64,000 nt of DNA from Endozoicomonas sp965198415 (lineage in GTDB: Bacteria > Pseudomonadota > Gammaproteobacteria > Pseudomonadales > Endozoicomonadaceae). The notes beneath the pieces are model-generated. The model did not search any database. It saw only the letters and a program-made list of their open reading frames with translations, and was not told where the DNA came from. The stretch lies in the NCBI GenBank assembly GCA_965198415.1, contig CBDAPN010000030.1:310001-374000 (forward strand), written 5' to 3'. Shown piece after piece: positions 49,740 to 57,800 of the stretch; position 1 is the first letter of the stretch, and every line of letters starts with the position of its first letter. Both the position numbers and the translations under genes were made by a program.

Positions 49740-52700
49740 ATGAACCAATATCTCGCTATTCTGCTGACAACCGTGATTACCTTTGCTTCCTGTGGTTTGA
49801 CCAACGCACAATATAGCGGCACCCAGGCTTATAACCATCCACAGGCGATGCATGCCTCGGTTAATATTGCCACCGGCACCTTTCACTTCTCTTACCCTTT
49901 AGTGAAAATGACCGGCGTTCACGGGCCATTCATCATCAATCTAACCTACCGATTCAATGCTCAGGGCATGTTCGGCCTACCAACGGGCTGGCAGCTTGAT
50001 CTGGATCACATCAATAACAATGTGGTTGAAATGGGTGGGCAGTGGTTAATCGACCCGCTCTGGCACGATGAAACCCTGTACGCCTCCGGTCTTAAATACT
50101 TCAACCAGCACGGCTCACGGTTTCAGGACAACGTCGAAGAGCAACCCATTCCCGGCGAAGAGTCCCGCTTTTACCGTTACCACTCAACGCATAAAGACGG
50201 AACCTGCAAATACTTTTCCCACGGCGGCTTGCTCACCCTGCAAAAAGACCGCTTTGGCAATCGCATCACCTTTGAATATCAAGAGCCGGTAAAACACATT
50301 GAAGAAGCCCGACTCACGGCAATCACCGACAACTATGGCAACCGCTACACGTTCAGCTACGAGCCGGAGGTGATGAGGGTCCATTATCCCGATGGCAGAG
50401 AACAGCAAGTCTTCTTCTCCCTCACCGGCGTCTCAACCATTATCAACCCGTTACAGCAGCGCTACGAATTTAAATACACCCACTTCAACGGTCACCACTT
50501 AATACGCACCATCCGCTCCCCCACCGGCCTGATCACCGAGCTAAGCTACAACACCATTCCCTTTCAAAACCACCGCGGCAAGGGGGTTTTACCCGTGGTC
50601 GCAGCGTATAAGCAGATCGACAGTGCCGACGATAAAACCCACCACGAAACCCAATATGACTACATTTCAGGCAGCAATTATACCGGTTATCCGTTGTATA
50701 CCATGTCAGACGTCACTGACAGTCTGATGGACAGTAACGACCAAAATTACCACTACTCCGTGGCAGTAAAACAGATTGATAGCACCACATCCCAGGTGCA
50801 TGAAAAAATATACCGCTACAACTACCTGCATTTACCCGTCGATATTCGCATCCTTAAAACACACAAAGAGTTTTTAAAAACCGAGTTCACCTACGCCATC
50901 AGCCCATTTAAATACAGCCGCTCGACCAACTATGACAAACCGGCCAGTATGGTTCATTCGTTGTGGAGTGAACAACACGGGCAGCATATCCCCAGCTACC
51001 GGATCGACCGTGGCTACGATCTGTTTGGCAATAAAACCACCGAGAGCCACTGGAGTTACCACCGCCCCGGCCAATACTGGCGCCAGTTAACCGGCCTCAG
51101 CGCGAAGTATTACACCGGCCATTTCAGCCTGCTGGCAGAAAAAATCCATACCGACCACACGTCCGGCCAGGCCATCAAAACCGAGTATCAATTATCACCC
51201 ACGAACAAAAACCATCGCACCCGGCTAACCTACGCTAGCGAGGGCGACAACCTGAGCTTATGGCACCCCTGGAAAAAAGAGCGCCTCTGCCACGACGATC
51301 TCGGGCGCATCACGTTACGCCAACTGCAATGGGCAGCAAAAGGCAGGCCGGGCATTCAGCAAACGGTGACAAGGCACCGCTATTTATTGGACAAAACATC
51401 CGCCCTGTTAACCACTCAGCACATCAGCCACCTTGGCAATATCACCGAGCGCCTGATGGACACACGCAATGCCCAGGTGCTCGCGCACATCTCCGCCCTC
51501 GGGGAAAAAACAGCCTATCGCTACAACGATCTTGGGCAACTGACTGAGCACATCGACCCCGAGGGCAATACCCACCGCATCGAGCACTATACGTTCGATC
51601 AGGATGGGATCAACGCCAAAGTAATAAAAACCCCGCTAGGCTTTAAAAAGCGCCACATCATGGACGCCTCCAACCGCACAACGGCGGTAGAAGACTGGAT
51701 AGACGACCACTTTCATAAGATCAGCGAGCATCAGTATGACGCCTTTGGGCAAGTCGTCCGCAGTAAAAACCGCTTCGGCCAGCACGCCACCTACCAATAC
51801 GACGACCTGCTCCGGCTCACCAAGCATACCGACCCCTGGCTGAATAAAACCGAGATTGTGTACAACGATGAAGCGTTGGCCACCGACGTTCTGCTCAATG
51901 GCAACAAACAGCAGCGGTTACAAAAAACGCCCTGGTCATTAACCACCACAGCGACCCACTACCCAGCGCCTGGTGCAACAATGATGGCGGTGCAGATCAC
52001 CACCACCAAAAACGGCTTTGGTAAACCCATCAGCAAGGAGGAGGCACTGCTTGATTTGCAATCCACCGCCAAACACCCACGCAGCAAAAAAACCTACGCC
52101 TACGACCCGCAGTTTAATAAAACCCGCATTGAAACCCGCAGTTTTGATGGACTGACCCTGACAAAAGATATTGTTTATGACCTGTTTAACAACCCATACC
52201 ACCATGTAAAAAAACAAAACGACAACGGAAAAATAACCACCCACCGGGGTTATCAGCACATTTATAACGCCGACAACCAGCTAGAGCGCACCATCAGCCC
52301 GCCACTCGAATCGGGCAAGTCTTTGATTACCCACCACCGCTACAACCCCAATGGTCGGGAAATCCAGCGCCAACTCCCCGACGGCAAAACCATTAATTAT
52401 CAGTACAACCCCAGTGGGCTGCTGCAATCGGCCCACTGGCAACGCCACAACAAGACCTTTCGGGTAGACCACCACTACGACGCCGATGGGCATCTGACCC
52501 AAATTTCTGACACCGACGGTCAGCAGCAACACTACCAGTACGATCTACGAGGCAACCTGACCCGGCGCATCTACCCCGATAACCGTCAGCAAACCTACGC
52601 CTACGATCAGGCGGGCCGACTGACCGAGCAAAAAAACGTCGGCAACCGGGTACTAACCTATCATTACGATGACAAAGACCGGGGCAAACTCTCCGCCATT

Positions 52701-54659
52701 ACGAGTGACGCCCATGAAGTACGCTTCACTTACGGCACAGACGACAATGGCCATCAAGGTCGGCTAGTGGGGATTGAGCGCAATATGGCCGGGAGCGAGA
52801 AAACCCGTGAAACTTTTCATTATGACTCCTACGGCCGGGTCAAGTGCGCGCAAGTGACTGGTGCGGCCACACAACCGCTGGTCACCAGAGCGTATCAATA
52901 CTCCCCCCGTGGCGAGCTCAACCAACAAACCACCATCACCCAAACGCCAGACAACCGTCGTGAAACCCACACCATCAGCTACGACTATGACGGTTTATTT
53001 CGACTGGTCAAAGAGACACACCGCCCCCACGGTGCCGGTACCATTCGCTACCAGTACGACGGCAACAACAACCTGATCACAGAGCACCGCAGCGATACCA
53101 CCATTCACCGCCATTACAACGCTGCTGACCAACTGATCAGGATCAACAAAGTGAACCGCAACGCACCGGATGAACAGCTGCACATCCGCCACGACGACAA
53201 CGGTCGTATAGTGGTGGACCATCTCGGGCAGCAATACGATTACGATGACAAAGGCGTGCTACTGGCGGTCCGCGATGCCAACGGTCAGCCACTGGCCAGC
53301 TTTCATTACTTACCCGACGGCATCCTCGGCCACATTCACAACGGCAACAAGCGTCAGAGTTTTTACTACCATAACAATGGTCAGGTGCAGACGGTCATTA
53401 AAAATGGCAAGTTGCACGACTACATTCGATACAGCAACAAATTTCTCGGAGCACTAACAGAAGGCGGTACAGAGCAGCTGTTTATCTCCAATCAAAGTAC
53501 CGGTGCCCGGCTCAACGTTGATAAAAAAGGCAAAAAATCCGCAACCTTTTACGACTATGAAGGGTATGGGGAAGGGTATGAACAAGGCAGTAGCGCAATG
53601 GATACAGACGACTCATCTAGCTCCGACTTCCTCTGGAATCAGGAGTTTCGGGATAAAGCAACAGGCCTTGTCTATTTGCGCCACCGTTTTTACCACCCCG
53701 ACCTGAGACGCTTCACCACCCGTGACACCAAAAGCCTTGATAACCGATACGCCTATGCAGTTGCTAACCCGATCGCATTTATTGACCCTAGCGGGCAGTC
53801 TGTTGCAAGAACTGTTCAGCTTAGTACGGCCATTGCTTTGATAGCTTTTGGCGCAATCGGTGCACTTGTTTCCTTGATCACTGCCGGCGCTACGCTTTCA
53901 CTCAGTGCAGCCGGAGTGATAGCCGGTAGCGCGATTTCGGTACTCTCGGGACTAACTCTGACCATTTCTCAAGCTACCCTTGATCATGGTAACAAAGCCG
54001 TTGGGAACGGTCTGCGTTATACAGGTATAGCTCTTAGTGCATTAGCATTCTTTGCCTTAGTAGCCCCGCAGGTTTATCTTGGATTTTTCGCTAATACTGC
54101 GGCCCAAGCGACCTCTGACAGTGTTGCCGGTGCTATGCCACTGCTCTCCTCAAACTCAGAAGTTATCACCGAGTCTGCAGCGAATACCAGTTCACCGGCT
54201 GCTCAGGCAGCTGAAATTGAGATGAGCCAAACCTCCCTGCAAGGCTCATTAACCTACAGAGAGCCTCCCCCTTATCAAGACCCGCAGCTGCTGCATCAAG
54301 CACCGCAGCTGCGGCTGCAGCCAGAAGATCATAGTCACCTACTCAATATGTTCAGAAGTGTAAGCCAGGGCGCGCAAGAATCCGGGTCCGGAGAAGCTCC
54401 ACCATCTGCTACATACTCACATTTCAACTACACTTTAAACCCTCCCCCATATCAGCAGGGGCAAGTACTGACCCCCCCTAACTTTACTGTTGCAACGACA
54501 CTGACGGGGGAGCGGCTCTCAACCCCTAATGTTATTCCAGAGCCATTATTTAGTAGAGTCATGAATTGGTTTTCGGGGCAACGGAGTACGGAGGTTATTC
54601 ACCCATCAGTTCTAACTCAAGAAGACGCGGCTGAACATCAGGTTGAAACTTATTTGTGA
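49740..54659 (+). CDS. RHS8: secreted RHS/YD-repeat protein, diverged type B tail
   Basis: 1,639 residues, DPSG at 1349-1352. The hydrophobic region is the most different of the B group (VQLSTAIALIAFGAIGALVS, then SLSAAGVIAGSAISVLSG), but the GLRYTGIAL segment and the AAQATSDSVAGAMPLLSSNS block recur. A Gln/Leu-rich insert (PQLLHQAPQLRLQPEDH) separates the first PPPY (1509-1512) from the conserved NMFRSVSQGAQ. A second PPPY lies at 1568-1571. PLFSRVMNWFSGQRST precedes the QVETYL end. Confidence 0.92.
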   Translation: MNQYLAILLTTVITFASCGLTNAQYSGTQAYNHPQAMHASVNIATGTFHFSYPLVKMTGVHGPFIINLTYRFNAQGMFGLPTGWQLDLDHINNNVVEMGGQWLIDPLWHDETLYASGLKYFNQHGSRFQDNVEEQPIPGEESRFYRYHSTHKDGTCKYFSHGGLLTLQKDRFGNRITFEYQEPVKHIEEARLTAITDNYGNRYTFSYEPEVMRVHYPDGREQQVFFSLTGVSTIINPLQQRYEFKYTHFNGHHLIRTIRSPTGLITELSYNTIPFQNHRGKGVLPVVAAYKQIDSADDKTHHETQYDYISGSNYTGYPLYTMSDVTDSLMDSNDQNYHYSVAVKQIDSTTSQVHEKIYRYNYLHLPVDIRILKTHKEFLKTEFTYAISPFKYSRSTNYDKPASMVHSLWSEQHGQHIPSYRIDRGYDLFGNKTTESHWSYHRPGQYWRQLTGLSAKYYTGHFSLLAEKIHTDHTSGQAIKTEYQLSPTNKNHRTRLTYASEGDNLSLWHPWKKERLCHDDLGRITLRQLQWAAKGRPGIQQTVTRHRYLLDKTSALLTTQHISHLGNITERLMDTRNAQVLAHISALGEKTAYRYNDLGQLTEHIDPEGNTHRIEHYTFDQDGINAKVIKTPLGFKKRHIMDASNRTTAVEDWIDDHFHKISEHQYDAFGQVVRSKNRFGQHATYQYDDLLRLTKHTDPWLNKTEIVYNDEALATDVLLNGNKQQRLQKTPWSLTTTATHYPAPGATMMAVQITTTKNGFGKPISKEEALLDLQSTAKHPRSKKTYAYDPQFNKTRIETRSFDGLTLTKDIVYDLFNNPYHHVKKQNDNGKITTHRGYQHIYNADNQLERTISPPLESGKSLITHHRYNPNGREIQRQLPDGKTINYQYNPSGLLQSAHWQRHNKTFRVDHHYDADGHLTQISDTDGQQQHYQYDLRGNLTRRIYPDNRQQTYAYDQAGRLTEQKNVGNRVLTYHYDDKDRGKLSAITSDAHEVRFTYGTDDNGHQGRLVGIERNMAGSEKTRETFHYDSYGRVKCAQVTGAATQPLVTRAYQYSPRGELNQQTTITQTPDNRRETHTISYDYDGLFRLVKETHRPHGAGTIRYQYDGNNNLITEHRSDTTIHRHYNAADQLIRINKVNRNAPDEQLHIRHDDNGRIVVDHLGQQYDYDDKGVLLAVRDANGQPLASFHYLPDGILGHIHNGNKRQSFYYHNNGQVQTVIKNGKLHDYIRYSNKFLGALTEGGTEQLFISNQSTGARLNVDKKGKKSATFYDYEGYGEGYEQGSSAMDTDDSSSSDFLWNQEFRDKATGLVYLRHRFYHPDLRRFTTRDTKSLDNRYAYAVANPIAFIDPSGQSVARTVQLSTAIALIAFGAIGALVSLITAGATLSLSAAGVIAGSAISVLSGLTLTISQATLDHGNKAVGNGLRYTGIALSALAFFALVAPQVYLGFFANTAAQATSDSVAGAMPLLSSNSEVITESAANTSSPAAQAAEIEMSQTSLQGSLTYREPPPYQDPQLLHQAPQLRLQPEDHSHLLNMFRSVSQGAQESGSGEAPPSATYSHFNYTLNPPPYQQGQVLTPPNFTVATTLTGERLSTPNVIPEPLFSRVMNWFSGQRSTEVIHPSVLTQEDAAEHQVETYL

Positions 54660-54863
54660 CAGTAACTTCAGGCTGTCTGATTACCCAGAGTGCACTCAGA
54701 GCAAAGCCCTCGCGCTGGAGTTTGTTGCATTGAGAGATTTTCTGCGAGCGAGGGCGACAGCGCATTTATGAAGATGAGGGTGCGGTCGGAAAAATTCACA
54801 AATAAGCCAGAGTTTCACTGTGACTTACGGTCTATTTCTCATTATCTTTTGCAAGAGAAATCC

Positions 54864-57800
54864 ATGAACCAATATCTCGCTATTCTGCTGACAACCGTCA
54901 TTACCTTTGCTTCCTGTGGTTTGACCAACGCACAATATAGCGGCACTCAGGCTTATAACCATCCACAGGCGATGCATGCCTCGGTTAATATTGCCACCGG
55001 CACCTTTCACTTCTCTTACCCTTTAGTGAACATGACCGGCGTTCACGGGCCATTCATCATCAATCTAACCTACCGATTCAATGCTCAGGGCATGTTCGGC
55101 CTACCAACGGGCTGGCGGCTTGATCTGGATCACATCAATAACAATGTGGTTGAAATGGGTGGCCAGTGGTTAATCGACCCGCTCTGGCGCGATGAAACCC
55201 TGTACGCCTCCGGTCTTAAATACTTCAACCAGCACGGCTCACGGTTTCAGGACAACGTCGAAGAGCAACCCATTCCCGGCGAAGAGTCCCGCTTTTACCG
55301 TTACCGCTCAACCCATAAAGACGGAACCTGCAAATACTTTTCCCACGGCGGCTTGCTCACCCTGCAAAAAGACCGCTTTGGCAATCGCATCACCTTTGAA
55401 TATCAAGAGCCGGTGAAATACATTGAAGAAGCCCGGCTCACGGCAATTACCGACAACTATGGCAACCGCTACACGTTCAGCTACGAGCCGGGGGGGATGA
55501 GGGTGCATTACCCCGATGGCAGAGAACAAAAAGTCTTCTTCTCCCCCACCGGCGTCTCGACCATTATCAACCCGTTACAGCAGCGCTACGAATTTAAATA
55601 CACCCAACTCAACGGTCACAACTTAATACGCACCATCCGCTCCCCCACCGGCCTGATCACCGAACTAAGCTACAGCACCATTCCCTTTCAAAATCACCGC
55701 GGCAAGGGTGTTTTACCCGTGGTCGCAGCGTATAAGCAGCTCGACAGTGCCGACGATAAAACCCACCACGAAACCCAATATGACTACATTTCAGGCAGCA
55801 ATTATACCGGTTATCCGTTGTATACCATGTCAGACGTCACTGACAGCCTGATGGACAGTAACGACCAAAATTACCACTACTCCGTGGCAGTAAAACAGAT
55901 TGATAGCACCACATCCCATGTGCATGAAAAAATATACCGCTACAACTACCTGCATTTACCCGTCGATATTCGCACCCTTAAAACACACAAAGAGTTTTTA
56001 AAAACCGAGTTCACCTACGCCATCAGCCCATTTAAATACAGCCGCTCTACCAACTATGACAAACCGGCCAGTATGGTTCATTCATTGTGGAGTGAACAAC
56101 ACGGGCAGCATATCCCCAGCCACCGGATCGACCGTGGCTACGATCAGTTTGGCAATAAAACCACCGAGAGCCACTGGAGTTACCACCGCCCCGGTCAATA
56201 CTGGCGCCAGTTAACCGGCCTCAGCGCGAAGTATTACACCGGCCATTTCAGCCTGCTGGCAGAAAAAATCCATACCGACCACACGTCCGGCCAGGCCATC
56301 AAAACCGAGTATCAATTATCACCCACGAACAAAAACCACCGCACCCGGCTAACCTACGCTAGCGAGGGCGACAACCTGAGCTTATGGCACCCCTGGAAAA
56401 AAGAGCGCCTCTGCCACGACGATCTCGGGCGCGTCACGTTACGCCAACTGCAATGGGCAGCAAAAGGCAGGCCGAGCATTCAGCAAACGGTGACAAGGCA
56501 CCGCTATTTATTCGACAAAACATCCGCCCTGTTAACCACTCAGCACATCAGCCACCTTGGCAATATCACCGAGCGCCTGATGGACACACGCAATGCCCAG
56601 ATGCTCGCACGCATCTCCGCCCTCGGGGAAAAAACAGCCTATCGCTACAACGATCTTGGGCAACTGACTGAGCACATCGACCCCGAGGGCAATACCCACC
56701 GCATCGAGCACTATACGTTCGATCAGGATGGGATCAACGCCAAAGTGATAAAAACCCCGCTAGGCTTTAAAAAGCGCCACATCATGGACGCCTCCAATCG
56801 CACAACGGCGGTAGAAGACTGGATAGACGACCACTTTCATAAGATCAGCGAGCATCAGTATGACGCCTTTGGGCAAATCGTCCGCAGTAAAAACCGCTTC
56901 GGCCAGCCCGTCACCTACCAATACGACGACCTGCTCCGGCTCACCAAGCATACCGACCCCTGGCTGAATAAAACCGAGATTGTGTACAACGATGAAGCGT
57001 TGGCCACCGACGTTCTGCTCAATGGCAACAAACAGCAGCGGTTACAAAAAACGCCCTGGTCATTAACCACCACAGCGACCCACTACCCAGCGCCTGGTGC
57101 AACGATGATGGCGGTGCAGATCACCACCACCAAAAACGGCTTTGGTAAACCCATCAGCAAGGAGGAGGCACTGCTCGACTTGCAATCCACCGCCAAACAC
57201 CCACGCAGCAAAAAAACCTACGCCTACGACCCGCAGTTTAATAAAACCCGCATTGAAACCCGCAGTTTTGATGGACTGACCCTGACAAAAGATATTGTTT
57301 ATGACCTGTTTAACAACCCATACCACCATGTAAAAAAACAAAACGACAACGGAAAAATAACCACCCACCGGGGTTATCAGCACATTTATAACGCCGACAA
57401 CCAGCTAGAGCGCACCATCAGCCCGCCACTCGAATCGGGCAAGTCTTTGATTACCCACCACCGCTACAACCCCAATGGTCGGGAAATCCAGCGCCAACTC
57501 CCCGACGGCAAAACCATTAATTATCAGTACAACCCCAGTGGGCTGCTGCAATCGGCCCACTGGCAACGCCACAACAAGACCTTTCGGGTAGACCACCACT
57601 ACGACGCCGATGGGCATCTGACCCAAATTTCTGACACCGACGGTCAGCAGCAACACTACCAGTACGATCTACGAGGCAACCTGACCCGGCGCATCTACCC
57701 CGATAACCGTCAGCAAACCTACGCCTACGATCAAGCGGGCCGACTGACCGAGCAAAAAAACGTCGGCAACCGGGTACTAACCTATCATTACGATGACAAA

